Source of the DNA: Rhodocyclaceae bacterium UBA2250
Lineage (GTDB): Bacteria > Pseudomonadota > Gammaproteobacteria > Burkholderiales > Rhodocyclaceae
Reading direction: 5' to 3'
Assembly: GCA_002347285.1 (NCBI GenBank)
Contig: DDXW01000045.1
Coordinates: 56,899-79,767, forward strand
DNA length: 22,869 bases
The notes under the pieces are model-generated. The model was not told the DNA's origin. It was given only the letters and a program-made list of their open reading frames with translations, and ran no database searches. The translations under genes and the position numbers were made by a program. The stretch's first letter is position 1. Each line of letters begins with the position of its first letter. This document shows, piece by piece, positions 7,133 through 15,819 of this stretch.

Positions 7133-9316
7133 CTATCTGCGCCGTACCGCGGCGACGCCCGACACCTCGCCGATCAGGCCGAGCACGCGCTGCAGTTGCG
7201 CGGCACTTTGCAGTTCGACGGTGAAGCCCATGCGTGCGATGCCGGCCTTGGATTGCGTCTTCACCGCCGTGACATTGACCTTTTCCTTCATCAGCACGTC
7301 GGAAATGTCGCGCAGCAGGCCCTGCCGGTCATTCGCTTCGACGCGCAGGTCGCAGGAATAGACGCTCTGCTGCTTCTCGCCCCATGTCGCCTCGATCACG
7401 CGCTCGGGATTGCGCGCGGCCATGTTGCGGAAGTTCGCGCATTCGACGCGATGCACCGAGACGCCGCGCCCGCGCGTGACGAAGCCGGCGATCGCATCGG
7501 GCGGCACCGGCTTGCAGCAGCGGCCGAGCTGGGTGAGCATCTTGTCCATGCCGACCACGAGAATCTGTCCGCTGCCCTCGCCCGCCTTGGCGCGGCGCGT
7601 CTGGATCTCGGGTTCGGGCGCCGCCGCTTCGCCATGCAGCGCGACCTGGATCGCGCGCGGACCGACCTCGCTGCGCGCCGCGGCGAGGTAGAGCGCGTCG
7701 GCATTCTTGAAGCCGAGCTTGTGGGCGAGCTCCTCGAGATTCGCCTGCGTCGCGCCGTCGCGCTGCAGCTCCTTGACGACGAAGGCGCGGCCGTCGGCGA
7801 GCATCTGCGCTTCCTGCTGGGCGGCGAACCAGGCCTTGACCTTCTGCCGCGCGCGCGGTGAGACGAGATAACCGGGCGAGAGCCAGTCGCGCGAGGGCCC
7901 GCCGCTCTTGGCCGCGGTGATTTCGACCTGCTGGCCGCTTTTCAGGGACGTGTTGAGCGGCACCAGCTGGCCATCGACTTTCGCGCCGCGGCAGCGGTGG
8001 CCGAGGTCGGTATGCAGGCGGTAGGCGAAGTCGAGCGGCGTCGCCCCCTTGGGCAGATCGATGACGCGGCCCTGCGGCGTCATCGCGTAGATGGTGTCGT
8101 CGAGCGCGGCGCGCTTGAACTGCTCGACCCACACGGCCGAATCGGTGATCTCGTCGCGCCACGACAGGAGCTGGCGCAGCCAGGCGATCTTGTCGTCGTA
8201 GGCGGAATCGGCTTTCGCCGAAGTGCCGGATTCCTTGTAGCGCCAGTGCGCCGCCACGCCGAGCTCCGCGTGCGCATGCATCTCGGGCGTGCGGATCTGC
8301 ACCTCGAGCGCGCGGCCGTCCTCGGCCATCACCGCGGTGTGCAGCGAGCGATAGTAGTTGCCCTTCGGATGCGAGATGTAGTCGTCGAACTCGCCGTGGA
8401 TCGGCTGCCACAGCGCATGCACGATGCCGAGCGCGGTGTAGCAGTCCTTCACCTCGTCGACGATGATGCGCAAGGCGCGCACGTCGTAGACCTCCTCGAA
8501 TTCGAGGTGCTTCTGCCGCATCTTGTTCCAGATGCTGTAGATGTGCTTGGGCCGGCCATAGACCTCGGCCTGCGTGATGCCCGACTTGGCCAGCTCGTCT
8601 TTCAGGCGGACCACCGCGTTTTCGATGAATGCCTCGCGTTCGAGGCGCTTCTCGTCGAGCTGCTTGGCGATGCGCTTGTAGGTGGCCGGCTCGAGGAAGC
8701 GGAACGAGAGGTCCTCGATCTCCCACTTGATCTGCCAGACGCCGAGGCGGTTGGCCAGCGGCGCGTAGATCTCCAGGCTTTCGCGCGCCGCCTCGACGCG
8801 CTCCGGCGCGTCGCGGTCGGCGTACCAGCGCAGCGTCTGGGTGCGCGAGGCGAGCCGCACCATCACGACGCGGATGTCGGCGGCGAGCGCCAGCAGCATC
8901 TTGCGCAGGATCTCGGCCTGCGTCTGGACGCCCTGCGCGCTCTGCGCGGTCGCCAGGGTCAGCGGCCGCAGGTTCTTGAGGCGGTAGAGGCCGTCGACAA
9001 GCTCGGCGACCGGTTCGCCCCACTGCGCCGCGAGCTTCTCGTGCGCGTGGGCGACGAACTCCGGCACGGCGAACAGCAGCGCCGCCAGCCGGCTGTCGAG
9101 GTCGAGATTGAGCGAGGCGAGGATCAGCGCGGCGCCGAGGCCGTGGCCGAACGCCGCCTCGCCGGAACCGACTTTCCGGTCGCCGTAGATTTCGCTGGCC
9201 TGGCTGACGGCGAGCAGCAGGCGCTGCGCGCCCTCTTCCGGCAGCCCGGCGATCAGGCGATCGAGCGTCGCCGCATCGATGCCGGAGGCCGGCAGGGCAT
9301 GGACGACCGAGACCAC
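7133..9316 (-). CDS. relA: GTP pyrophosphokinase RelA (monofunctional (p)ppGpp synthetase)
   Basis: Ribosome-associated synthetase that makes (p)ppGpp on amino-acid starvation. The 727 residues follow the long RSH layout. The N-terminal hydrolase domain is inactive: the HD motif is lost (HGLGAALILASL at 58-69, and FAVPEF at 82-87 where hydrolases have HDVVED). The synthetase domain has YGRPKHIYSIWNKM, the RelA-type EFDD motif at 309-312 rather than RxKD, and PKGNYYRSLHT. TGS follows (IYAMTPQGRVIDLPKGATPLDFAY), then the helical/zinc-finger-like region (GRCCKPVPPDAIAGFVTRGRGVSVHR) and a C-terminal ACT domain. The start is GTG at 9316, 4 bases after the purL stop, with no strong Shine-Dalgarno, suggesting coupling to purL. 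A separate bifunctional SpoT should exist elsewhere. Confidence 0.96.
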   Translation of the reverse strand: MVSVVHALPASGIDAATLDRLIAGLPEEGAQRLLLAVSQASEIYGDRKVGSGEAAFGHGLGAALILASLNLDLDSRLAALLFAVPEFVAHAHEKLAAQWGEPVAELVDGLYRLKNLRPLTLATAQSAQGVQTQAEILRKMLLALAADIRVVMVRLASRTQTLRWYADRDAPERVEAARESLEIYAPLANRLGVWQIKWEIEDLSFRFLEPATYKRIAKQLDEKRLEREAFIENAVVRLKDELAKSGITQAEVYGRPKHIYSIWNKMRQKHLEFEEVYDVRALRIIVDEVKDCYTALGIVHALWQPIHGEFDDYISHPKGNYYRSLHTAVMAEDGRALEVQIRTPEMHAHAELGVAAHWRYKESGTSAKADSAYDDKIAWLRQLLSWRDEITDSAVWVEQFKRAALDDTIYAMTPQGRVIDLPKGATPLDFAYRLHTDLGHRCRGAKVDGQLVPLNTSLKSGQQVEITAAKSGGPSRDWLSPGYLVSPRARQKVKAWFAAQQEAQMLADGRAFVVKELQRDGATQANLEELAHKLGFKNADALYLAAARSEVGPRAIQVALHGEAAAPEPEIQTRRAKAGEGSGQILVVGMDKMLTQLGRCCKPVPPDAIAGFVTRGRGVSVHRVECANFRNMAARNPERVIEATWGEKQQSVYSCDLRVEANDRQGLLRDISDVLMKEKVNVTAVKTQSKAGIARMGFTVELQSAAQLQRVLGLIGEVSGVAAVRRR

Positions 9317-9320
9317 GGGA

Positions 9321-12300
9321 TCAGCCGACCCACTTGCGCGCGTTGCGGAACATCGTCAACCAGGGACTGTCTTCGCCGAGGCTGCCGGGATGCCAGCTCA
9401 TCTGCACGGTGCGGAACACGCGCTCGGGGTGCGGCATCATGATCGTCGCCCGGCCGTCCGCCGAGGTGACGCCGGCGATGCCGTCCGGCGAGCCGTTCGG
9501 GTTGAACGGGTAGGTCTTGGCGACCGCACCGCGGTTGTCGATGTAGCGCAGGGCGACGGCGGCATCGCTCGTGCCGGCGAACACCGCCCTGCCTTCGCCG
9601 TGGCTGACGACGACCGGCAGCTGCGAGCCGGCCATGCCGGCGAGGAAGATCGACGGCGACGCGGGAATCTCGGTCATCACGAAGCGCGCCTCGAAACGCT
9701 CGCTGCGGTTCTGGTGGAAGGTCGGCCAGTGCTGCGCGCCGGGGATGATCGGCGCGAGATGCGCCATCATCTGGCAGCCGTTGCAGACGCCCAGCGAGAA
9801 TGAATCGGGCCGCGCGAAGAATCCCGCGAACTCATTCTTGAGGCGCGGATGGAACAGGATCGACTTGGCCCAGCCCTGCCCGGCGCCGAGCACGTCGCCG
9901 TAGGAGAAGCCGCCGCAGGCGACCAGGCCCTTGAAGTCGGCGAGATACACGCGGCCGGCCATCAGGTCGGACATATGCACGTCGACGCAGTCGAAGCCGG
10001 CGCGATCGAAGGCGGCGGCCATCTCGACCTCGCCATTGACGCCCTGCTCCCTGAGTATTGCCATGCGCGGACGACTGCCGCCAATATTGAAAGTCGTGGC
10101 CGGGTCGAACGTCAGTTGCATGCTGAGACCAGGGTTGTCGGCATCGAGCAGCGCGTCGAACTCCTCCTGCGCGCAGGCCGGGTCGTCGCGCAGCTTGGCG
10201 ATCTGGTAGCCGACCTCGCTCCAGGCGCGCTGCAGCTCGACGCGCCGCACCGTCAGCGCCGACTTTGCGTTGCGCCAGACGCGGATTTCGTCGGCGTCGT
10301 TGAGCGTGCCGATGATGTGCGAGCAGGCGCCGAGGCCGGCGTCGCGCAGCGCCTGCATCACGGCGGAGCGATCATCGCGGCGGATCTGGATCACCGCGCC
10401 GAGCTCCTCGTTGAACAGCGCGGCGACCATGCGGTCGCGCATGCGGCCGTCGAGGAGTTGCGGCATGCGCTCGATGCCGTCGACGTCGTTCATCAGCGGG
10501 TCGTAGCAGAGCGCATCGAGATTGAGCGACACGCCAAGGTGCGCCGCGAAGCACATCTCGGCGACGGTGGCGAACAGGCCGCCGTCGGCGCGGTCGTGGT
10601 AGGCGAGGATCTGCGGCCGCAGCGTCTGGATCGCGGCGAAGAAGGACTTGAGCAGCGCCGCGTCGGCATCGGGCGGCACGTCGCCGGACACAGCGTGGAC
10701 TTGGGCGAGCGCGGAGCCGCCGAGGCGGTTCTTGCCCTGGCCGAGATCGATGAGGATCAGTTCGGTTTCGCCTCTTTCATCTGACTGCAGCTGCGGCGTC
10801 AGCGTGTTGCGCGCGTCGGCGCAGGGCGCGAAGGCGGTGGCGATCAGCGACAGCGGCGCCACCACCATTTTCTCTTCCATCTTCTCCTCGCCGCCGTCGC
10901 TCCATTTCGTCCGCATCGACAGCGAATCCTTGCCGACGGGAATCGAGACGCCGAGCGCCGGACAGAACTCGAGGCCGACGGCCTTCACCGTATCGAACAG
11001 CGCGGCATCCTCGGCGCCATGGCCGGCCGCGGCCATCCAGTTGGCCGAGAGCTTGACCTGGCCGAGGTCGCTTACCTGCGCCGCGGCGAGATTGGTGAGC
11101 GCCTCGCCGACCGCCATGCGGCCGGAGGCCGGCGCGTCGAGCAGGGCGATCGGCGTGCGTTCGCCCATGGCGAAGCACTCGCCGAGGTTCGTGTCGTAGC
11201 CCATCGTCGTCACGGCGACGTCGGCCACCGGCACCTGCCACGGCCCGACGAACTGGTCGCGCGCGGTGAAGCCGCCGACGGTGCGGTCGCCGATGGTGAT
11301 CAGGAAGCTCTTCGAGGCGACGCTCGGCAGGCGAATTACGTTAAACGCGGCGGTTTTCAGGTCGATGGCGGAAAGATCGAGCGGCGGCATCGACACCACT
11401 TTGCGCTGCGCGTCGCGGTGCATGCGCGGCGGCTTGCCGAGCAGCACGTCCATCGGCATGTCGACCGGCTGGTTGCCGAAGTGGTCGTCCTTGACGACCA
11501 GTTGCCTTTCCTCGGTCGCCTCGCCGATCACGGCGAAGGGGCAGCGTTCGCGCTCGCACAGCGCCGCGAACTCGGCCAGCCGCTCGGGGGGGACGGCGAG
11601 CACGTAGCGCTCCTGCGCCTCGTTGCACCAGATCTCGCGCGGGCTCATGCCCGGTTCCTCGCTCGGCACGGCGCGCAGGTCGAACAGCGCACCGCGGCCG
11701 GCATCGTTGGCCAGCTCTGGCATCGCGTTGGAGATGCCGCCGGCGCCGACGTCGTGGATCGCCAAAATGGGGTTCTTGTCGCCCATTTGCCAGCAGCGGT
11801 CGATGACTTCCTGGGCGCGGCGCTGCATCTCCGGATTGCCGCGCTGCACCGAGGCGAAGTCGAGGTCGGCGGTGTTGGTGCCGGTGGCCATCGACGAGGC
11901 GGCGCCGCCGCCGAGGCCGATCAGCATGCCGGGGCCGCCGAGCTGGATCAGCTGGGTGCCGGCGGGGAACTGCTCCTTGAAGCAGTGGCGGTCGGCGATG
12001 TTGCCGACGCCGCCGGCGATCATGATCGGCTTGTGATAGCCGCGCATCTCGCCATTGAATTCCTGCTCGAAGGTACGGAAGTAGCCGGCGAGGTTCGGGC
12101 GGCCGAACTCGTTGTTGAAGGCCGCCGCGCCGAGCGGGCCCTCGATCATGATGTCGAGCGCCGAGGCGATGCGGTCGGGTTTGCCATAGCTCGACTCCCA
12201 CGCTTGCCCGTAGCCGGGGATCTTCAGGTCGGATACCGAGAAGCCGCACAGGCCGGCCTTGGGCTTGGAGCCACGCCCGGTCGCGCCCTCGTCGCGGATC

Positions 12301-13223
12301 TCGCCGCCCGAGCCGGTGGCGGCGCCCGGGAAGGGCGAGATGGCGGTCGGATGGTTGTGCGTCTCGACCTTGGCGAGGATGTGGGTCGCGTCCTCGACAT
12401 ATTTGTAGCCGCCGTCGGCCAGCGGGTGGAAGCGGCGGATCCGCGCGCCCTCGATCACCGCGGCGTTGTCGGAATAGGCGACGACGGTGCCTGCGGGGTG
12501 CGCCTGGTGCGACGCGCGGATCATGCCGAACAGCGACAGCGGCTGATCGGCGCCGTCGACCGTCCACGAGGCGTTGAAGATCTTGTGGCGGCAGTGCTCG
12601 GAGTTCGCCTGCGCGAACATCATCAGTTCGACGTCGGTCGGGTTGCGGCCGGCCTTGGCGAAGTTTTCGACGAGGTAGTCGATCTCGTCCTCGCTCAGCG
12701 CGAGGCCCAGTTCGCCGTTGGCCTCGACCAATGCAGCGCGGCCGCCGGCGAGGATGTCGACCGAGGTCAGCGGCTGCGGCGCGACGTGGTGGAACAAAGC
12801 TTCGGCGGCGTCGATGCTGTCGAGCACCGACTCGGTCATGCGGTCGTGGAGCCGCCCCGCCAGTGCCGAGTATTCGTGCTTGCCCTGAATGCGATAGGCG
12901 ATGCCGCGCTCGATGCGCCTGATGCCGGCGAAGCCGCAGTTGTGGGCGATGTCGGTGGCCTTCGACGACCACGGCGAGATCGTGCCGAGCCGCGGAACGA
13001 CCAGCAGCAGCATTTCAGACGGTGCGGCCGGCTCGGCGGGCAATTGCGCCGGGATGCCGAGCAGATCCTTGAGACGCGCCAGCTCGTCATCGCGCAGGGT
13101 GCCGTCGGTCTCGACGAAAACCCAGTGCTCGGCGCTCAGTAGCGTGCCGACCTGTTCCTGCAGACGCGCGAGACGGGAAGCGGAAAAAGCGGCGGTGCCG
13201 CGCAGCTTGAGGATCTGGGACAT
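9321..13223 (-). CDS. purL: Phosphoribosylformylglycinamidine synthase PurL
   Basis: Large single-chain enzyme of purine synthesis converting FGAR, glutamine and ATP to FGAM. With the start at 13223 (MSQILKLRG) it has 1300 residues, the normal size for proteobacterial PurL. The frame is open for 66 more codons upstream, but that extension crosses the promoter and the divergent PEBP gene and is not homologous-looking. Visible motifs: ETHNHPTAISPFPGAATGSG and DVGAGGISNAMPELANDAGR of the synthase core, a second AIR-synthase-like half, and a C-terminal glutaminase with nucleophile Cys1147 (SLGVCNGCQMM) and MMPHPERVFR near the end. It is the first gene of a purL-relA-acyltransferase operon. Confidence 0.98.
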   Translation of the reverse strand: MSQILKLRGTAAFSASRLARLQEQVGTLLSAEHWVFVETDGTLRDDELARLKDLLGIPAQLPAEPAAPSEMLLLVVPRLGTISPWSSKATDIAHNCGFAGIRRIERGIAYRIQGKHEYSALAGRLHDRMTESVLDSIDAAEALFHHVAPQPLTSVDILAGGRAALVEANGELGLALSEDEIDYLVENFAKAGRNPTDVELMMFAQANSEHCRHKIFNASWTVDGADQPLSLFGMIRASHQAHPAGTVVAYSDNAAVIEGARIRRFHPLADGGYKYVEDATHILAKVETHNHPTAISPFPGAATGSGGEIRDEGATGRGSKPKAGLCGFSVSDLKIPGYGQAWESSYGKPDRIASALDIMIEGPLGAAAFNNEFGRPNLAGYFRTFEQEFNGEMRGYHKPIMIAGGVGNIADRHCFKEQFPAGTQLIQLGGPGMLIGLGGGAASSMATGTNTADLDFASVQRGNPEMQRRAQEVIDRCWQMGDKNPILAIHDVGAGGISNAMPELANDAGRGALFDLRAVPSEEPGMSPREIWCNEAQERYVLAVPPERLAEFAALCERERCPFAVIGEATEERQLVVKDDHFGNQPVDMPMDVLLGKPPRMHRDAQRKVVSMPPLDLSAIDLKTAAFNVIRLPSVASKSFLITIGDRTVGGFTARDQFVGPWQVPVADVAVTTMGYDTNLGECFAMGERTPIALLDAPASGRMAVGEALTNLAAAQVSDLGQVKLSANWMAAAGHGAEDAALFDTVKAVGLEFCPALGVSIPVGKDSLSMRTKWSDGGEEKMEEKMVVAPLSLIATAFAPCADARNTLTPQLQSDERGETELILIDLGQGKNRLGGSALAQVHAVSGDVPPDADAALLKSFFAAIQTLRPQILAYHDRADGGLFATVAEMCFAAHLGVSLNLDALCYDPLMNDVDGIERMPQLLDGRMRDRMVAALFNEELGAVIQIRRDDRSAVMQALRDAGLGACSHIIGTLNDADEIRVWRNAKSALTVRRVELQRAWSEVGYQIAKLRDDPACAQEEFDALLDADNPGLSMQLTFDPATTFNIGGSRPRMAILREQGVNGEVEMAAAFDRAGFDCVDVHMSDLMAGRVYLADFKGLVACGGFSYGDVLGAGQGWAKSILFHPRLKNEFAGFFARPDSFSLGVCNGCQMMAHLAPIIPGAQHWPTFHQNRSERFEARFVMTEIPASPSIFLAGMAGSQLPVVVSHGEGRAVFAGTSDAAVALRYIDNRGAVAKTYPFNPNGSPDGIAGVTSADGRATIMMPHPERVFRTVQMSWHPGSLGEDSPWLTMFRNARKWVG

Positions 13224-13263
13224 GGCGGAGAGGGTCGGAAACCGTGGCTCGAAGCAGACCGGC

Positions 13264-13271
13264 ATTATACT
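13264..13271. promoter_or_regulatory. Back-to-back -10 boxes for purL and the PEBP gene
   Basis: The 79-base gap between purL and the PEBP gene holds a minus-strand TATAAT (13264-13269), a perfect -10 box for purL with a leader of about 34 bases. An overlapping plus-strand TATACT (13266-13271) can serve the PEBP gene. The -35 regions are poor on both strands. The overlap implies that the two promoters cannot be occupied at once. Confidence 0.5.
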
Positions 13272-13302
13272 CGGCGACCATCGTCCGACCCGGGAGAGAA
13301 CC

Positions 13303-13773
13303 ATGGCATTGACCCTCGCCTCGCTCGCCTTCGCCCACCTCGCCGCCATTCCGACCCAATACACCTGCGAAGGCGCCGACCTGTCGCCGCCGCTGGCCTG
13401 GACCGGCCTGCCGGCGGGCACGCGGAGCCTCGCGCTGATCGTCGACGATCCCGATGCCCCCGACCCCGCCGCGCCGAAGATGACCTGGGTGCATTGGGTG
13501 CTCTACAACATTCCGCCGACGGCCGCCGGCTTGCCGGAAGCGGTGCGCAGCCTGCCCGTCGGCACCCGCGAGGGTATCAACGACTGGCGGCGCACCGGCT
13601 ACGGCGGCCCCTGCCCGCCGATCGGGCGCCACCGCTATTTCCACAAGCTCTATGCGCTCGATGTCGTGCTGCCGGATCTCGGCCGCCCAACCAAGGCGCA
13701 GCTTGAAAAGGCGATGGCCGGCCACATTCTCGAGCAGGCCGAACTGGTCGGCACCTACCAGAAGCACCGCTAG
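13303..13773 (+). CDS. YbhB/YbcL family PEBP-like protein
   Basis: A 156-residue protein of the bacterial phosphatidylethanolamine-binding (Raf kinase inhibitor-like) family. Conserved ligand-pocket motifs are visible: CEGADLSPPLAW, DDPDAPDPAAPKMTWVHWVL (the D-x-D-x-P type motif followed by W-V-H-W) and GGPCPPIGRHRYFHKLYALD. No signal peptide is evident, so it is probably cytoplasmic. I chose the ATG at 13303 because it follows GGGAGAG at a good distance and the conserved domain begins within the first residues. The frame is open further upstream, but that part overlaps purL antisense. The biological role of bacterial PEBPs is poorly known. It lies 12 bases before the thioredoxin-TPR gene, so the two are probably co-transcribed. 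Confidence 0.9.
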   Translation: MALTLASLAFAHLAAIPTQYTCEGADLSPPLAWTGLPAGTRSLALIVDDPDAPDPAAPKMTWVHWVLYNIPPTAAGLPEAVRSLPVGTREGINDWRRTGYGGPCPPIGRHRYFHKLYALDVVLPDLGRPTKAQLEKAMAGHILEQAELVGTYQKHR

Positions 13774-13785
13774 AAAGACTCCACG

Positions 13786-14658
13786 ATGAGCGCACACGCC
13801 TTCGACGTCACCGTTGCCGATTTCGACGACAAGGTCCTCGCCGCCTCGCGGCAGGTTCCCGTCATCGTCGATTTCTGGGCGCCGTGGTGCCAGCCCTGCC
13901 GCATCCTCAAGCCGATCCTCGAGAAGCTGGCCGCCGAGTTCGGAGGAAAGTTCATCCTCGCCAAGGTGAATTCCGACGAGAACCAGGAACTCGCCGTGCG
14001 CTACGGCGTGCGCGGCATCCCGGCCGTCAAGGCCTTCGTCGGCGGCGAGCTGGCCGACGAATTCACCGGCGCACTGCCCGAGCCGCAGGTGCGCGAATTC
14101 GTCGCACGGCTGATCCCCTCGCCGGCCGAGCCGCTGCGCCGCGAGGCGCTGGCGCTGGCCGCTGCGGGCGATTTGGATGACGCCCGCAAGAAAATGGCCG
14201 ACGCGATCAATCTCGATCCAGCCAACGACACCGCCTATCTCGATTTCATCGAACTTTCTCTCGCGACCAACGCGGCCGACGCCATCGACGAAGCGCGCGA
14301 ACTGATGACGGTCGTTGCCGACAAGGCAAGGGATCAGGATCGCGTCGCCGCACTGCAGGCACGCCTCAAGCTCGCCGGTGCCGGCGCGGGCGCGGACGTG
14401 GCCGCGCTGCAGGCACGGCTGGCCCAAAACGCCGACGACCTCGATGCCCGTCTGCAGCTTGCCCAAGCCCAGGCGCTGGCGCAGGACTACCGCGCCGCGC
14501 TGGAAAACCTGCTCGAAATCGTGCGGCGCAACCGCCAATGGAACGAGGAGGCCGGCCGCAAGAGCATGCTCGACCTGTTCACGCTGCTCGCCGCCCAGCC
14601 GCAGCATGACGATCTGGTGCGCGAATTCCGCGTCGCGCTGGCCAGGACGCTGAACTGA
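13786..14658 (+). CDS. cnoX: Thioredoxin-TPR protein of the CnoX (YbbN) family
   Basis: A 290-residue protein with a thioredoxin domain (residues 1 to about 110) followed by TPR-like helical repeats, the layout of CnoX/YbbN, a chaperone-like redox protein that works with DnaK and GroEL. The active site is C35-Q-P-C38 in FWAPWCQPCR. Both cysteines are present, unlike the E. coli homologue, which lacks a thioredoxin-type CxxC, so this one may be redox-active. The cis-Pro segment RGIPAVKAF is intact. The TPR part includes EALALAAAGDLDDARKKMAD and LQLAQAQALAQDYRAALENL. It is cytosolic by lack of a signal peptide. The gene follows the PEBP gene by 12 bases and abuts the pilU stop with no gap in convergent orientation. 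Confidence 0.9.
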   Translation: MSAHAFDVTVADFDDKVLAASRQVPVIVDFWAPWCQPCRILKPILEKLAAEFGGKFILAKVNSDENQELAVRYGVRGIPAVKAFVGGELADEFTGALPEPQVREFVARLIPSPAEPLRREALALAAAGDLDDARKKMADAINLDPANDTAYLDFIELSLATNAADAIDEARELMTVVADKARDQDRVAALQARLKLAGAGAGADVAALQARLAQNADDLDARLQLAQAQALAQDYRAALENLLEIVRRNRQWNEEAGRKSMLDLFTLLAAQPQHDDLVREFRVALARTLN

Positions 14659-15771
14659 TCAGGACAGCCGCAGCTTCACGCCGAGATCGGTCTTCGAGTC
14701 GGCGTGCTGCAGCGCCTCCTTTTCGGCGATGCGGCGCGTCCGGCACAAATGCAGCAGGCTGTCGTCGAACAGCAGCATGCCCTCCTCCGTTCCCTTGCGG
14801 ATGGCGTCCTTGAGCATGTCGATCTGCCCCTTCTGGATCAGCGACGAGGAGTAGGACGACTGCAGCAGGACCTCGGCGGCCAGCGCGAGGCCGCCGTCCA
14901 GCGCAGACAGCAGTCGCTGCGAGATCACGCCCTTGAGGTTGAGCGCGAGGTCGAGCAGTACCTGGCGGTGCGACTCCTCCGGAAAGAAGTTCACGAGGCG
15001 CTCGACGGCCTGGCTGGCGTTGTTCGAATGCAGGGTCGAGATGCACAGTGCGCCGGCCTCGGCGTACATGATCGCGTTCTGCGCGGTTTCCCGGTCGCGG
15101 ATCTCGCCGATGACGATGACGTCGGGCGCCTGGCGCATCGCATTGCGCAGCGCCTCGCCGAAGCTCAGGGTGTCGAGCCCGACCTCGCGCTGCTCGACGA
15201 CGGCCTTGCCGTGGGGAAAGATGTATTCGATCGGGTCCTCGACCGAGAGGATGTGGCCGTCCATCATCTGCGCGCGGTGGGCGACCATCGCCGCCAGTGT
15301 CGTGCTCTTGCCGGTGCCGGCCGCGCCGACCATCAGCACCAGCCCGCGCTTGAGCAAGGCCAGCTTGGCCGCCTGGGAGGGCAGGCCGAGCACCTCGAAG
15401 GACGGCACTTCGGTCTTGATGAGCCGGATCACCATCGAGACTTCACCGCGCTGGTAATAGACGTTGACGCGGTAGCGCCCCTTCTCCTGGGTCCGCAGCG
15501 CAAAATTGCATTCTTTGGTGCGCTCGAACTCGGCGCGCTGGTCGACGGTCATCAACTCATAGGCGAACTGCTTCGATTGCCCGGGCTGCAGCGGCGGCCA
15601 GGGAACGAAGCCCTGCGGGTCGTGCTGGCCTTCCTTGCGAAGATGCACCGGCAGTTCGGCCGGGCGGGTTCTCCCCTTGACCTTGATGTGCGGCGGAATC
15701 TCGGCGGAGATGAACAGGTCGGAGGCGCCGAGTTCGCGCATCTGGTGCAGCAGTTCTTCGATTTCGGTCAT
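14659..15771 (-). CDS. pilU: Type IV pilus retraction ATPase, PilT/PilU family (probably PilU)
   Basis: A 370-residue secretion-type ATPase powering pilus retraction. Walker A is GAAGTGKST (149-157); the Asp box is GHILSVEDPIEYIF; Walker B is DVIVIGEIRDRETA; the His box is ALCISTLHSNNA. The C-terminal ALQHADSKTDLGVKLRL resembles PilU more than PilT, as does the length. The region between IKVKGRTRPA and PLQPGQSKQFAYELMT holds about 20 extra residues (near 40-60, HLRKEGQHDPQGFVPWP) not expected in the family. I chose the ATG at 15771 because MTEIEELLHQMRELGASDLF is the standard N-terminus. The frame is open further upstream, but that part lies antisense to the next gene. No other pilus genes are in the window. 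It is divergent from the methyltransferase-like gene. Confidence 0.9.
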   Translation of the reverse strand: MTEIEELLHQMRELGASDLFISAEIPPHIKVKGRTRPAELPVHLRKEGQHDPQGFVPWPPLQPGQSKQFAYELMTVDQRAEFERTKECNFALRTQEKGRYRVNVYYQRGEVSMVIRLIKTEVPSFEVLGLPSQAAKLALLKRGLVLMVGAAGTGKSTTLAAMVAHRAQMMDGHILSVEDPIEYIFPHGKAVVEQREVGLDTLSFGEALRNAMRQAPDVIVIGEIRDRETAQNAIMYAEAGALCISTLHSNNASQAVERLVNFFPEESHRQVLLDLALNLKGVISQRLLSALDGGLALAAEVLLQSSYSSSLIQKGQIDMLKDAIRKGTEEGMLLFDDSLLHLCRTRRIAEKEALQHADSKTDLGVKLRLS

Positions 15772-15819
15772 TCTGGTTCCGTCAGTAGAATCCACTTCCC
15801 ACTCGAGATCCAACGACAC

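Noticed and set aside
7133..9316. Bifunctional SpoT/Rel
   Set aside because: The HD hydrolase motif is lost and the synthetase has the EFDD motif of RelA.
9849..13142. Long plus-strand frames opposite purL
   Set aside because: They are high-GC shadow frames rich in Arg, Ala and Gly with no domains, opposite a clear PurL.
13224..13421. N-terminal extension of purL by 66 codons
   Set aside because: The extension crosses the promoter region and overlaps the divergent PEBP gene; MSQILKLRG at 13223 gives the standard PurL start and length.
14704..15819. Long plus-strand frame joined to the spermidine-synthase-like gene
   Set aside because: It is the antisense of pilU and low in complexity; homology begins only at the ATG at 15820.
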